Notes: generated by a model not told the origin, from the sequence alone. 64,000 nucleotides of DNA from CBINFS01 sp966250015 (GCA_966250015.1 CBINFS010000015.1:1-64000), one strand, 5' to 3'. Numbered from the stretch's first letter, positions 1 to 9,435 are shown. Made by a program: numbers and translations.

Positions 1-576
1 TCGTCTCACCGAGGAACTCGTGCGCGTACGCCTTCCATTGTTCTCTCGCCCGCAACAACTCCTCTCGATTAACCTTCCTTCCCCGGGCTGTTTTCCATTT
101 AAGGCGGCTCGCAAACAGATTGCTGGGTCACGCAGAATCAGAACGTCAAATTTTCATTTGCTTTCGCCGATCCACCTCTTCCGATTGCGTTCAAAGGCAT
201 CGGATACTATTCGCGGGATTTCCTGGTCCTCATAATTGTAAATAATGGCCTCTTTTTTGACCGGATTCCCCATGCAATCCTTCCTGGCGTACATGCCAAG
301 AAACGATTTAGCTCTACGGCAGCTCGTGAACGGATTTTTGCCGGGGTGACATTCGTTCAAAAAAACGTAGTACCCATTGATCTGACCGGCAATCCAATTT
401 ATGATCGCGTGATGTCCGCTCCTGCGCATTGCGATGACGCGGAACTCGTAATTGTTCAGCGTACCTCGCGCAATATTAGAAACGTAGTTGTTCAGAGTGG
501 CAATTGACCTTTCGGTAATGCCGGTAATCCCGTGCCGTTGGTATGACCTCCAAAGATACCGTGCAAATCCAGCCAT
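1..576 (-). pseudogene. Decayed sulfotransferase-family gene, runs off left edge
   Basis: Reading leftward from an ATG at 576, residues 47-62 include RRSGHHAIINWI, which resembles the 5'-phosphosulfate-binding loop of PAPS-dependent sulfotransferases. The frame ends at a TGA at 154-156 after RWIGESK. Directly beyond that stop, in the same frame, the translation continues KFDVLILRDP, the 3'-phosphate-binding RDP motif of the same fold. Further left the sense shifts to another frame around positions 85-100, giving VNREELLRAREQWKAYAHEF, a plausible helix of such enzymes. One nonsense codon plus one frameshift therefore interrupt one gene. The remainder lies outside the window. The intact reading is inferred; sequencing error is the main alternative. 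The family call rests on two motifs only. Confidence 0.7.
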
Positions 577-921
577 GGATCTCGATTAACCTGTTTTCCT
601 TATTGCAACATGGCGCAAACTAATGAGAAAATGGCGTAACTGGCGGGTACCTGAGGCCCACGTAACATGGTGTTTCGGCGCACGTGAACTGCGTTCAGAA
701 ACCAATCATCGTTTTAAGACGGATCCTTAGGCTCGTCGTATGGCTTCTCAGCCCGATATATGGATGATCGACCCGGCGGCATAGGTCCGTTGTGCGGCAA
801 CCAATGTATCGGGAAATACGTAATGGTTAATGAAAACAATAGTTAACCGGCTTACACGAAACCGGAACACAGGCGCTTCTATTAGCCGTTACATTTTCTT
901 ATCATCCACGTAGCGCGGCAA
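577..921. other. Intergenic, no gene seen
   Basis: This 345-base gap between the divergent sulfotransferase remnant and the histidine kinase holds no convincing open frame or RNA gene. A short inverted repeat, GGTTAA at 825-830 and TTAACC at 843-848, lies about 75 bases before the kinase start and could be an operator half-site pair, but nothing else supports it. Confidence 0.5.
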
Positions 922-3900
922 ATGGCCTGCCGAAAACCAGTTGCGGGATACCCGTCCGTGAAAACCACGCTCATCGGGACATTTCTTTTTCTCCCTTGCC
1001 TTTGGTTCGCTCCATTGGCTTCGGCACAGTCTCCCCCATCGTTCGGCAGCATGTGGATCGAGCCGGTCGCCGAAGCCGAAAATTTGCCAAACACGAGCGT
1101 CGTATCCATCGTCCAGGATCAGCAAGGATTCATGTGGTTCGGGACGTGGACCGGCCTCTATCGGTACGATGGATTCGAGTTTGACGGCTATTTTCACGAC
1201 CCGTCTGACTCGACGTCTCTTTCACACTCGTGGACCGAAGTCCTGTACGTCGATCATGAGGGCACTCTTTGGGTTGGAACCCACGGCGGAGGGCTCAATC
1301 GATTCGAACCGGCGACTGAGACTTTTACGCATTTCCGCCACGATCCGAATGATCCTTACAGTCTAAGCCAGGATACCGTTACGTCCATCATCGAGGATCA
1401 GGCGGGCACGCTCTGGGTCGGCACTCATCGGGGGCTTAGCCGCTTCGACCGGGAAACCGAACGTTTTTATCACTACCGTCACGACGCTCAGGACCCCACT
1501 ACCATCAGCAACGATCAGGTCCGTGCGCTTTACATCGATCGGGAAGGCCAATTCTGGGTCGGGACGGGCAGTACCACGCTTACCGAGTCGCCCCCGAATG
1601 CCGGAGGCCTTAACCGCTTCGATCCGGCTACCGGTACGTTTACGCGGTATATGTGCGATCCCAGAGACCCCACCAAACTTTACTCGAACAAAATTCAGTC
1701 GCTGTTTGAGGACTCACGGGGGACCTTCTGGGTGGGAACCGCCGGCAACGTCCTGCACACGATGGACCGCGAAAACGGCACCTTCAACCGCTACGTTCTC
1801 GATCCCAAAAACACGGACAGGCTCACCCTATTTGAGGGTGGAGAACGGCACCCGGGTTGGAAGATCACGTCGATTCACGAGGATCGTGAAGGCGTACTAT
1901 GGGTAGGCATTGAAAATGTCGGGTTGATTCGTCACGATCCGGCTTCGGGTGCAGTTCAGTGGTACCACGCAGACCCGGAAAATCCAAATAGCCTTCGGAG
2001 CAACTACGTGTGGTCCATTGCGGAATCCCGAGACGGAACCCTCTGGGTCGGCAGCCTCTTTGGCGGCTTGCGTAAGGTTGTGCCCGCGGCAAGCCGTATT
2101 CCTCACTACCGACACATTCCCTCTGATCCCGGCAGCCTGAGCGACGAGAACGTCTTTGCGGTCCACGAAAACAGGCATGGCACGGTCTGGGTCGGAACCG
2201 AAAGCGGAGCGATCGATCGGTTCGATCCCGCCACCGGTTTCTTCAGCCATTTCCTTGCCGGACGAACATCAATAGAAGGCACCAATCTGATCGCCGTAAT
2301 GGCGCTGCACGAGGATCAAAACGGTACACTCTGGATTGGCAGATCCGGGGGCAGCCTCGAAAGGGCTGATATAGAAACGGGATATGTCGAGCGAGCGCGA
2401 ACGTATGCGGGTAGTCGGGTAACCCAGTTTTTCGAGGACCAGAGTGGCGCAATATGGATAGCCCTCACCGGGGGAGGACTCGATCGGTTCGACCCGACTA
2501 CGGGATCTTTCACGCCGTTCCACCACGATTCGCAAAATCCTTCGAGTATAGGTCCGGGAGAGGTCCAGGCATTTTTTGAGGACCACCAGGGCACGCTCTG
2601 GATCGGCACGTCAGGCGGAGGAGTCAGCCGCTATGAACCGGAAACGGGCACGTTCACGCGATTCCGGCACGTTCCGTCAAATCCACGAAGTCTTTGTGAC
2701 GACCGGGTCACAGCATTGACCCAAGACCCGTCGGGAGCGATATGGGTGGGTACTGCCGCCGGGCTGTGCCGGCTCGATCCAGTTTCGAAAGCCTTTTCAA
2801 CCATATTGCCCGGGGTGACGGTCTCGGTTCTTACCGTTAACCGGGATGGACGCATTTACGCCGGTACTGCCGGTAACGGATTTTATCTCATTGACCCGAC
2901 GCACCAGATCAGCGTCCGAATCGCAGAAGCTGACGACCTGCCCGCTCCGACCGTACGTGCCCTGATCGAAGATGAAACGGGCGCGCTGTGGATTACAACC
3001 TCTACACGCTTCGACTCCCCTCCGCGGGTGCTATCACGTTATGACCCTGTTAAGCGCTCGTTCCGTCGGTTCGACGCCAGCCGCGGCCTTCCACCCGTCG
3101 CGCTCGACTTCAGCAAAAAGCTGAGCGACGGAACCCTTTTCTACGCCGGCTCGGGTGGCATCATCCGTATCGATCCGCTCGTGCTGGGTCATCCGGTTCC
3201 GCCACAAGTCGTACTGACCGGGCTCAAGGTCTTCAACGATCCGGTCGTCCCGGGTCCGGACGCTCCGCTGAAAGACCTCATCCACCGCAGCAGCGAGATC
3301 GTCCTTTCGCACTCTCAGTACGACTTTACGATCGACTACTCCGCCGTCCACTTCCAGAACCCGGTCATTTTCCGATACCAGTTCATGCTGGAAGGCCACG
3401 ATACGGGTTGGATGGACGCGCGCGACCAGCGCAGCGCACGCTATTCGCGAGTAAAGCCTGGCGAGTACACGTTCAAGGTACGGGTCGTCAGCCGTGACGC
3501 CGTGTGGGAAGACTCCTCGACCGTCGCTTCGATTGGCGTCGTCGTAAAACCCCCATGGTGGCAAACCTGGTGGGCTTACGGCATCTACATCTTGCTCTTT
3601 GCCTGCGTTCTGGCGGCTGCGGGCATAACGCAGCGTAAAATGTTGGTCCGCAGAGAGCGGCGACGTACCTACGCACGTGAGCTGGAACAGGCGCGCAAGA
3701 TCGAGCAGGCCTACAACGAGCTCAAGCGGACACAAACCCAGCTCGTTCAGCAGGAGAAGCTCGCCTCTCTCGGCCGGCTCACGGCAGGAATAGCACACGA
3801 GATCAGGAATCCGCTCAATTTCATCAACAACTTCGCGACGCTTAGTGTCGAGCGGGCTGAAGAGCTGATCAACACACTCATGCGACTGCAAGGCAAGCTT

Positions 3901-4584
3901 GGTGAAGAAGATTTACAGGACATACAAGAATTGATCGACGACCTGCGGTTCAACGTCGACCGCATCAGCAGCCACGGACAGCGTGCCGACGGGATCGTGC
4001 GTGGGATGATGGAACACGCCCGTGGCGTCTCCGGCGCACGGAGAGCGACGGACCTGAACGCGCTGGTTGAAGAATACGTCAACCTTGCCTATCACGGTAT
4101 GCGCGCCGAAAAACCCGGGTTCACGTGTGCGATTGAACGTGATTACGATCCGAATGCCGGACCCGTCGAGCTCGTACCGCAGGAAATCGGCCGCGTCCTG
4201 CTCAACCTCGCCAACAACGCGTTTTATTCGGTCTACGAGAAGAGACTCCAGGCTGGCCAGGCACACTTCGTCCCGACGTTGCGCATCAGTACGAGGCGGC
4301 TCAATGGTACCGTGGAGATCCGAATTGCCGATAACGGTATGGGCATGTCTGAGGCCGTCCGCAAACGCATTTTCGAGCCATTCTTCACCACCAAGCCGGC
4401 CGGCTACGGTACCGGACTCGGATTGTCTCTTTCTTACGACATCGTCACACACGGGCACAACGGGAATCTCGAGGTCGAAAGCACGGAAAATGAGGGGGCT
4501 ACGTTTATCGTAACGCTTCCTTCGCCCGCCCCCGTTCATTCGATTGCGACGGATCCGCACTTTTCTACCGTCGATGGCAATTGA
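922..4584 (+). CDS. Two-component sensor histidine kinase with periplasmic propeller sensor
   Basis: This 1220-residue protein is a membrane sensor kinase of the Reg_prop/Y_Y_Y type. An N-terminal signal peptide (LASAQS near residue 35) is followed by about thirteen repeats of the pattern GTLWVGT...L.RFDP up to about residue 760, which form two seven-bladed propellers facing the periplasm. A Y_Y_Y domain (about 790-865), one membrane helix (about 883-905) and a coiled coil follow. The cytoplasmic kinase has the H-box GIAHEIRNPLNF (His about 959), N-box LLNLANNA (about 1098), IADNGMGM and GTGLGLSLS. Autophosphorylation on His is expected. No receiver or AraC domain is fused, unlike many Bacteroides hybrid sensors, and no response regulator gene adjoins it. 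A GTG at 958 would give a tidier signal peptide and is an alternative start. Confidence 0.93.
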   Translation: MACRKPVAGYPSVKTTLIGTFLFLPCLWFAPLASAQSPPSFGSMWIEPVAEAENLPNTSVVSIVQDQQGFMWFGTWTGLYRYDGFEFDGYFHDPSDSTSLSHSWTEVLYVDHEGTLWVGTHGGGLNRFEPATETFTHFRHDPNDPYSLSQDTVTSIIEDQAGTLWVGTHRGLSRFDRETERFYHYRHDAQDPTTISNDQVRALYIDREGQFWVGTGSTTLTESPPNAGGLNRFDPATGTFTRYMCDPRDPTKLYSNKIQSLFEDSRGTFWVGTAGNVLHTMDRENGTFNRYVLDPKNTDRLTLFEGGERHPGWKITSIHEDREGVLWVGIENVGLIRHDPASGAVQWYHADPENPNSLRSNYVWSIAESRDGTLWVGSLFGGLRKVVPAASRIPHYRHIPSDPGSLSDENVFAVHENRHGTVWVGTESGAIDRFDPATGFFSHFLAGRTSIEGTNLIAVMALHEDQNGTLWIGRSGGSLERADIETGYVERARTYAGSRVTQFFEDQSGAIWIALTGGGLDRFDPTTGSFTPFHHDSQNPSSIGPGEVQAFFEDHQGTLWIGTSGGGVSRYEPETGTFTRFRHVPSNPRSLCDDRVTALTQDPSGAIWVGTAAGLCRLDPVSKAFSTILPGVTVSVLTVNRDGRIYAGTAGNGFYLIDPTHQISVRIAEADDLPAPTVRALIEDETGALWITTSTRFDSPPRVLSRYDPVKRSFRRFDASRGLPPVALDFSKKLSDGTLFYAGSGGIIRIDPLVLGHPVPPQVVLTGLKVFNDPVVPGPDAPLKDLIHRSSEIVLSHSQYDFTIDYSAVHFQNPVIFRYQFMLEGHDTGWMDARDQRSARYSRVKPGEYTFKVRVVSRDAVWEDSSTVASIGVVVKPPWWQTWWAYGIYILLFACVLAAAGITQRKMLVRRERRRTYARELEQARKIEQAYNELKRTQTQLVQQEKLASLGRLTAGIAHEIRNPLNFINNFATLSVERAEELINTLMRLQGKLGEEDLQDIQELIDDLRFNVDRISSHGQRADGIVRGMMEHARGVSGARRATDLNALVEEYVNLAYHGMRAEKPGFTCAIERDYDPNAGPVELVPQEIGRVLLNLANNAFYSVYEKRLQAGQAHFVPTLRISTRRLNGTVEIRIADNGMGMSEAVRKRIFEPFFTTKPAGYGTGLGLSLSYDIVTHGHNGNLEVESTENEGATFIVTLPSPAPVHSIATDPHFSTVDGN

Positions 4585-4604
4585 TCATTTCATAGCCGTA
4601 AAGA

Positions 4605-4645
4605 TGTGACATCAGGTTGTCACAGGGATCATATATCTTTTACAT
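4605..4645 (+). promoter_or_regulatory. Palindromic operator overlapping a promoter
   Basis: A perfect inverted repeat, TGTGACA (4605-4611) and TGTCACA (4618-4624) with a 6-base spacer, overlaps a candidate -35 element TTGTCA (4617-4622). A candidate -10, TTACAT (4640-4645), follows after 17 bases. The arrangement suits repression of the zinc-ribbon gene by a dimeric regulator. If this promoter is real, the ATG at 4649 is too close to be used and the ATG at 4682 is the start. Inference from sequence only. Confidence 0.5.
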
Positions 4646-4681
4646 AAGATGATATCGATCCATACAAAAACGGCTACGACA

Positions 4682-5848
4682 ATGACTGAAGCACTTCAGA
4701 AAGTTGAAAATATAGAGTCAGGTGCCGAGGCCCTGACGCCGGCAGCCGTAGCGGAACAGGTGCGGCTCATTCAGGAGGTCATGCACGCGTTGATGCACGA
4801 AGGCGAGCACTACGGCTCGATTCCGGGATGTGGCGATAAACCCGTACTCCTAAAACCAGGTGCAGAAAAGCTTAGCCTTACGTTTCGACTCGCTCCTCGC
4901 TATACGGTGACCCGTCACGATCTTGAGGACGGCCACCGGGAATACGAGGTCCTGTGCGAGCTGGTACACGTTCCGACCGGCCGCTTCGCGGGCCAGGGTG
5001 TCGGATCGTGCTCGACGCTTGAATCCAAGTTCCGGTACCGCCAGGCCAGCAGGAAATGCCCGAAATGCAACGCAGAGGCCATTATCAAGGGCAAAGCCGA
5101 ATACGGCGGCGGCTGGATCTGCTTTTCCAAGAAGGGGGGCTGCGGCGCCAAGTTCGCCGAGAACGACCCGTCGATCGTCGAGCAGCCCGTCGGCAGGGTC
5201 GAAAACCCGGACATTGCCGACTACTACAATACCGTGCTCAAAATGGCGAAAAAGCGTGCACACGTGGACGCCATTTTGACCGCCACCGCGGCCAGCGACC
5301 TCTTCACGCAGGACCTTGAAGATCTGGTCCCCGACGAGCCAGAATACTCTGCCCCTCGAAACCGTGTGGCTGAGCCGGTGAAGGAGATCAAACCGAACCG
5401 CGCTGAACCGGCCAACGACTACGCCCAGAAATTCAAGATGCTTGAAGGCGTACTCAAGGCGCGTCGTCCGGAAGACCTCAAGGAAACACTCGACGAAGCC
5501 GACCGGGGCATATCAAGCTGGCCCGTTACGTACGAGCGCTCCGCCAGGGTTCTGATTGAAAAATTGCGGATGGAATACGACGAGCGGATGAAAAACCTTG
5601 CCCGTATGACCAGAGCAGTGAAGACCGCCCTGGCAAACGGAGAGCCGCTGGACACGGTCGAAAAGGGCATGAAGGACATGACGTCGAGCTGGCCCGCTCA
5701 CTGGCAGGAATACGCTCAGAGAGTGTTCGACGAGACGCGCAAGAACAGCCTCCCCAGCGAAACGTCCGAACATGATCCGATTCCGAGTGGAAAGCGGATC
5801 AATGGGAAAACGGCCGGAAGGCAGAGCAAAGCCCACTCAGCAGCATAA
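4682..5848 (+). CDS. Phage-type conserved protein with zinc ribbon, function unknown
   Basis: This 388-residue protein resembles a family I associate with phages and integrated elements rather than chromosomal metabolism; I cannot assign a reaction. Residues 24-95 contain HYGSIPG and LLKPGAEKL, and residues 175-215 contain DYYNTVLKMAKKRAHVDA followed by TATAASDLFTQ, blocks conserved in that family. Between them sits a four-Cys zinc ribbon (C126, C129, C147, C154). The C-terminal 130 residues are charged and helical and carry a tandem duplication marked by SSWP at 278-281 and 335-338. The start at 4682 is preferred over 4649 because of the promoter position. It stands alone between a histidine kinase and a convergent kinase gene. 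A role in recombination or DNA binding is possible but unproven. Confidence 0.8.
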   Translation: MTEALQKVENIESGAEALTPAAVAEQVRLIQEVMHALMHEGEHYGSIPGCGDKPVLLKPGAEKLSLTFRLAPRYTVTRHDLEDGHREYEVLCELVHVPTGRFAGQGVGSCSTLESKFRYRQASRKCPKCNAEAIIKGKAEYGGGWICFSKKGGCGAKFAENDPSIVEQPVGRVENPDIADYYNTVLKMAKKRAHVDAILTATAASDLFTQDLEDLVPDEPEYSAPRNRVAEPVKEIKPNRAEPANDYAQKFKMLEGVLKARRPEDLKETLDEADRGISSWPVTYERSARVLIEKLRMEYDERMKNLARMTRAVKTALANGEPLDTVEKGMKDMTSSWPAHWQEYAQRVFDETRKNSLPSETSEHDPIPSGKRINGKTAGRQSKAHSAA

Positions 5849-5852
5849 TCGG

Positions 5853-5890
5853 AAAAAGGAGCGGCTCCACTTTGGGGTCGCTCTTTTTTT
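5853..5890 (+). terminator. Rho-independent terminator, probably bidirectional
   Basis: A 10-base-pair stem (5859-5868 with 5874-5883, two G-T wobbles) closes a 5-base loop ACTTT and is followed by seven T residues at 5884-5890. Five A residues precede the stem (5853-5857), so it can also serve the convergent sugar kinase gene, whose stop codon lies inside the T run. Confidence 0.88.
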
Positions 5891-6827
5891 ACGGCTTCTG
5901 GATCACGACTTCCCGTGCAATCGACTCTATTTCAGCGGGGTCGGGTAAAAATCGGCCGATCCGTTGAAGCGAGCATACGGATAGCGCCGTGGCAAACCGG
6001 GCCGTCTCGACGAGGTCCATACCCCTCGACATCGCCGAAACCCACCCCGCCATCAGGGCGTCCCCCGCCCCGACTGTTGAACGAACCTGCACCTGCGGCG
6101 GAACGGCAAGGACTGCTTGGCCCTTGTCTACAAACAAGGCACCTTGCGCTCCCATCGATACGGCTACACCGGAAAGGCCTCGCCTTATCAACGCTTGTGC
6201 CTGTTTCAAAACCTTTACGGTGGATCCGAGCTGCACACCGCAGAGCGATTCCAGCTCTTTGAGGTTCGGCTTGATACCGTATGGACGCGTTTCTACGGCA
6301 CGTTTCAGTGCTGCGCCACTGGTATCAACCAAAGTGACCTTGTTCGTTAACCTCTTGATTAGACTTGCGTACGTGTCGTCCGGCGCCCCTTCGGGTAGAC
6401 TTCCTGAGAACACGAACAAGTCACACGTTTGGGCAAGCTGGTCGATCACAGCCTGCAACTCCTCCAGGTCGGAGTCTGTAATCTTGAATCCGGGGAAGTT
6501 GACGTCGGTAACACGATGATGGAGTTCGTCAATGATCTTGATGTTCGCCCGAGTTCGCTGGTTTATTTGGAGGAAACGGTTTTCGATGCCACGTGCATTA
6601 AAAAGACGCGCGTAGGTATCCCAGGCGTCGGCTCCCACGAATCCGGTTACCGTCACCGTATGCCCGAGTCCTGCCAGCACCGTTGCCACGTTTACCGCCT
6701 TTCCGCCGGGGTCGTCCTGCTCCCACTCAACGCGGTTCACTTCCCCCACCGTAAACCCCGGGATCGAAATTGAACGGTCGATAGACGGATTCAGGCAAAC
6801 GGTGGCAATCGAGTTTCCGATATTCAT
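5889..6827 (-). CDS. PfkB-family kinase, 1-phosphofructokinase type
   Basis: This 312-residue ribokinase-fold enzyme most resembles 1-phosphofructokinase (FruK) and tagatose-6-phosphate kinase, which phosphorylate a ketose phosphate to the bisphosphate with ATP. Evidence is the N-terminal CLNPSIDRSI start typical of the group, the sugar-binding PGGKAVNVA at 40-48, VFSGSLPEG in the middle, and the ATP/catalytic GAGDALMAG near 253-261, whose Asp (about 256) is the expected base. Length fits the family. It shares the strand and the neighbourhood of the polyol-phosphate operon but is separated from it by a divergent permease gene. Fructose 1-phosphate is the likeliest substrate, but no PTS fructose transporter is in the window, so tagatose 6-phosphate remains possible. 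Confidence 0.85.
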   Translation of the reverse strand: MNIGNSIATVCLNPSIDRSISIPGFTVGEVNRVEWEQDDPGGKAVNVATVLAGLGHTVTVTGFVGADAWDTYARLFNARGIENRFLQINQRTRANIKIIDELHHRVTDVNFPGFKITDSDLEELQAVIDQLAQTCDLFVFSGSLPEGAPDDTYASLIKRLTNKVTLVDTSGAALKRAVETRPYGIKPNLKELESLCGVQLGSTVKVLKQAQALIRRGLSGVAVSMGAQGALFVDKGQAVLAVPPQVQVRSTVGAGDALMAGWVSAMSRGMDLVETARFATALSVCSLQRIGRFLPDPAEIESIAREVVIQKP

Positions 6828-6992
6828 CGCGCAAGGACATTTAGATTCGGACCATCACCCCCTACCCAAAACTGGCGCCCGCACAGGTTTATGAACAAAA
6901 TAACCTCTCGACCTGTCCGAACGGAATAAAACAACGTATCATTCCGGAGCCAAATAAATACCGGCCACCTTCCAACAGACCTTTTTTTCGCC

Positions 6993-8159
6993 ATGCGTGG
7001 AAGAACGCTCCAACACGTCTTCTTCTTCATTCTTCTCTTCATCATTACGGTTGCGTTTATCTGGCTCATCCGTGCCTTCATTGAACCTATCCTCTGGGCG
7101 GCCATCCTGGCGATCATCTTCCGGCCCATTCAGAAAAGATGGTTGAGGGTATTTAAAAACCGGGTCTCTACGGCTTCACTTTTTTCCCTCATCACCATCA
7201 TTTTTATCGTGATCATCCCCCTTTCATTGCTTGGCGTGGCCGTTTCAAATGAGGCGATTAACCTGTACGAAGGCATAACAGAAGGCAGGATAGACGTTCA
7301 AAAGCCCATCCAGATGATGCAACAGGCGGTGCCGGTTTTAAACGAGTTTCTCGAACGATTCGGCATAGAGACAGAGCGTATCCGGGAAAACCTTTCAAAT
7401 ATCGCCGTCACTGCCAGCCAGTACCTTGCCTCTCAGACGGTGGCGATCGGCCAGAACACCCTCCGGATCACCGCCCTGTTCTTCATCATGCTGTACCTGC
7501 TTTTCTTTTTCCTGCGTGACGGCGACCGACTGATCGATTCCTTCGTGAAGGTCCTGCCGCTTGGGGACGAACGTGAACGGAGGCTCTTCAGCAAGTTCGC
7601 GGAAGTTTCGCGAGCCACCATCAAAGGAACGCTGGTAGTAGGCGTTATTCAGGGCGCATTAGGTGGGTTCATATTTTGGGTTCTCGGCATCAGCGCGCCG
7701 ATCTTCTGGGCCGTGTTGATGACCGTCCTCTCCCTCCTGCCCGCCATTGGAGCTGCCATTATCTGGTTCCCAGCCGCCGTCATTCTGATCGTGACGGGCA
7801 GCTACATCAAAGGTTTGATCCTGCTCGCCTTCGGAACCGGCGTGATCAGTCTGGTCGACAACTTCCTTCGCCCTGTGCTGGTAGGCAGGGACACACGAAT
7901 GCCCGACTACCTCGTACTACTCTCCACCCTGGGCGGACTCGCAGTATTTGGCATATCGGGCTTCGTGATCGGACCCGTAATCGCAGCCCTGACTATCTCC
8001 TTCTGGCAGATGTTCGAAGAGGAATACGCCGTCAAAGAAGACGCCTATGCCATAAGTCCGCCGGTTGAGACTCCTCCGACAGATGAAGCCGACTACCCCC
8101 TCGATTTATCAGAGCAGGAGCAACCGGCCGGTCAAGACGGCGACTACGAAGACGCCTGA
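6993..8159 (+). CDS. AI-2E family (PerM/TqsA-like) membrane permease
   Basis: This 388-residue inner-membrane protein has the AI-2E transporter layout: two N-terminal helices (about 8-48), a helix near 62-80, a long soluble stretch (about 85-150), then helix clusters at 153-175, 215-275 and 285-345. Conserved pieces include FFLRDGDRL and the late motif LVDNFLRPVLVG, a hallmark of the family, and GGLAVFGISGFVIGPV. Members export autoinducer-2 or act as ion/solute efflux permeases; the substrate here cannot be told. The acidic 40-residue tail is probably cytoplasmic. The gene is divergent from the sugar kinase with a 165-base shared upstream region and ends 7 bases from the convergent dehydrogenase gene. 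Confidence 0.9.
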   Translation: MRGRTLQHVFFFILLFIITVAFIWLIRAFIEPILWAAILAIIFRPIQKRWLRVFKNRVSTASLFSLITIIFIVIIPLSLLGVAVSNEAINLYEGITEGRIDVQKPIQMMQQAVPVLNEFLERFGIETERIRENLSNIAVTASQYLASQTVAIGQNTLRITALFFIMLYLLFFFLRDGDRLIDSFVKVLPLGDERERRLFSKFAEVSRATIKGTLVVGVIQGALGGFIFWVLGISAPIFWAVLMTVLSLLPAIGAAIIWFPAAVILIVTGSYIKGLILLAFGTGVISLVDNFLRPVLVGRDTRMPDYLVLLSTLGGLAVFGISGFVIGPVIAALTISFWQMFEEEYAVKEDAYAISPPVETPPTDEADYPLDLSEQEQPAGQDGDYEDA

Positions 8160-8166
8160 GTCATCG

Positions 8167-9435
8167 TCAAGGCAAGGCTACCGGGGCGTTATCGAGCAGA
8201 TACTGTTCGGCCTCAACCGACCACAGGCCGTTGTGTTTTGCGACGATGGCCGCAAGATCGGCATAGAATGGATTGTCCTTACCCAATTTCTCAAGGTCGT
8301 CGATGGCAAACAGCTCCAGCTCACGTTGCGTATAGATCAGCTTCTTACCTCCCGGAATCTTGGGCAGGTTCATCGTCACGTCTATGACGGCGTTTAGCCC
8401 TCCGACGTGCGTAACGAGGGCGGCGGGATCGATCCGTCCAGCCGACATCAGTTCGATGGCCTTACGCATGTCATCCGTGTTGCCACCGCTCGTCGCGACG
8501 ACGTGCGTAAAGCCATAGTGGACGTTGTAGAAATTGATCTCCGCCGAGAAGTTGGGGTCTGTCGGCCCGGCAAAGAAGTTCATACAGCCGTCGCGGCCGA
8601 GGATTGCGTCGGCCATCTCAACGACCGATCTTACTGGAGCCATCACGAAAACGTCGTCAAACCCCTCACCTCCGGTTAACGACACCAGATATTCCGTCGG
8701 ATTTTCGAGCTTCCCTGTATTCACGTATTCGACTCGGATACCGTCCTTGGCTGCCTTTTCCGGCGGGAAGAGCTTTTTTGCACGGGCAAGGCGGTCGTCG
8801 TCGATGTCGGTAACGACAAACAGACCCGGACGCCGGTCTCCGTGAAGAGCATAGTCGACGGCGCCCAGCCCCATCGGACCCGCGCCGCCAAAAATCGCCA
8901 TGTTTCCACCTTCCTTGATCCCCATTTCGTGCACGTACGTGCCGTGAGGCCGGTGGTAGCTTGCGTTGAACGCACCAACGATGCACGACATCGGCTCCGC
9001 GAGCGAAGCATAAAAGAACCCTTCACCCGTATACTCGAGGAGGCAGTCCATCTCCATCACTTCATTCGGGATGATGACGTGTGTAGCATCACCTCCGATG
9101 TATTGGTAGGAATAGCCGGGCGCATCCAGGCTCCCTTTGTAGTTCAACGCGGGCTGGATGGAAAAACGGCTGCCGGGACTGAACCGGTCCTTCCACTTGG
9201 CGCCGACTTCCAGAATCCTCCCCGAGAACTCGTGCCCGATGATGACGGGATTCTCCGCCACGTTGTCCGGTACGCGCTTGTGATCCGGACCCTGTTTCGT
9301 CGCCTTATGGGAAGACATACAGATGCTATCGGATATGACCTCAGCCAGGATCTCATCTTCCTTGAGCGGGGGAAGCTCGAACGTTTCCAGCCTGAGGTCA
9401 TTTTTGCCATAAAGGCGAACTGCTCTCGTTTTCAT
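8167..9435 (-). CDS. Zinc-dependent dehydrogenase, L-sorbose-1-phosphate reductase (SorE)-like
   Basis: This 422-residue medium-chain dehydrogenase strongly recalls SorE, which reduces L-sorbose 1-phosphate to D-glucitol 6-phosphate. Shared pieces are the opening AVRLYGKNDLRLETFELP, DSICMSSHK in place of the usual C-G-S-D zinc site, IIGHEFSGRI, a Rossmann start GGAGPMGLGAVDYALHG, and GFTHVVATSGGNTDDMRKA. About 45 extra residues follow the last family block. It is the last gene of a three-gene operon, abutting the PHP gene with no gap. Together with the SDR domain upstream, which resembles glucitol-6-phosphate dehydrogenase, it would interconvert a ketose 1-phosphate and a ketose 6-phosphate through a polyol phosphate. 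Exact substrate is inferred from resemblance only. Confidence 0.82.
   Translation of the reverse strand: MKTRAVRLYGKNDLRLETFELPPLKEDEILAEVISDSICMSSHKATKQGPDHKRVPDNVAENPVIIGHEFSGRILEVGAKWKDRFSPGSRFSIQPALNYKGSLDAPGYSYQYIGGDATHVIIPNEVMEMDCLLEYTGEGFFYASLAEPMSCIVGAFNASYHRPHGTYVHEMGIKEGGNMAIFGGAGPMGLGAVDYALHGDRRPGLFVVTDIDDDRLARAKKLFPPEKAAKDGIRVEYVNTGKLENPTEYLVSLTGGEGFDDVFVMAPVRSVVEMADAILGRDGCMNFFAGPTDPNFSAEINFYNVHYGFTHVVATSGGNTDDMRKAIELMSAGRIDPAALVTHVGGLNAVIDVTMNLPKIPGGKKLIYTQRELELFAIDDLEKLGKDNPFYADLAAIVAKHNGLWSVEAEQYLLDNAPVALP

Noticed and set aside
3034..3891. 285-codon open frame antisense to the histidine kinase
   Set aside because: The sense strand encodes the Y_Y_Y, membrane and H-box parts of the kinase without interruption, and the antisense product has no recognisable motif.
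4605..4624. CRP site
   Set aside because: TGTGA and TCACA are present but separated by 10 bases instead of the 6 of a CRP site, so I kept only a generic operator call.
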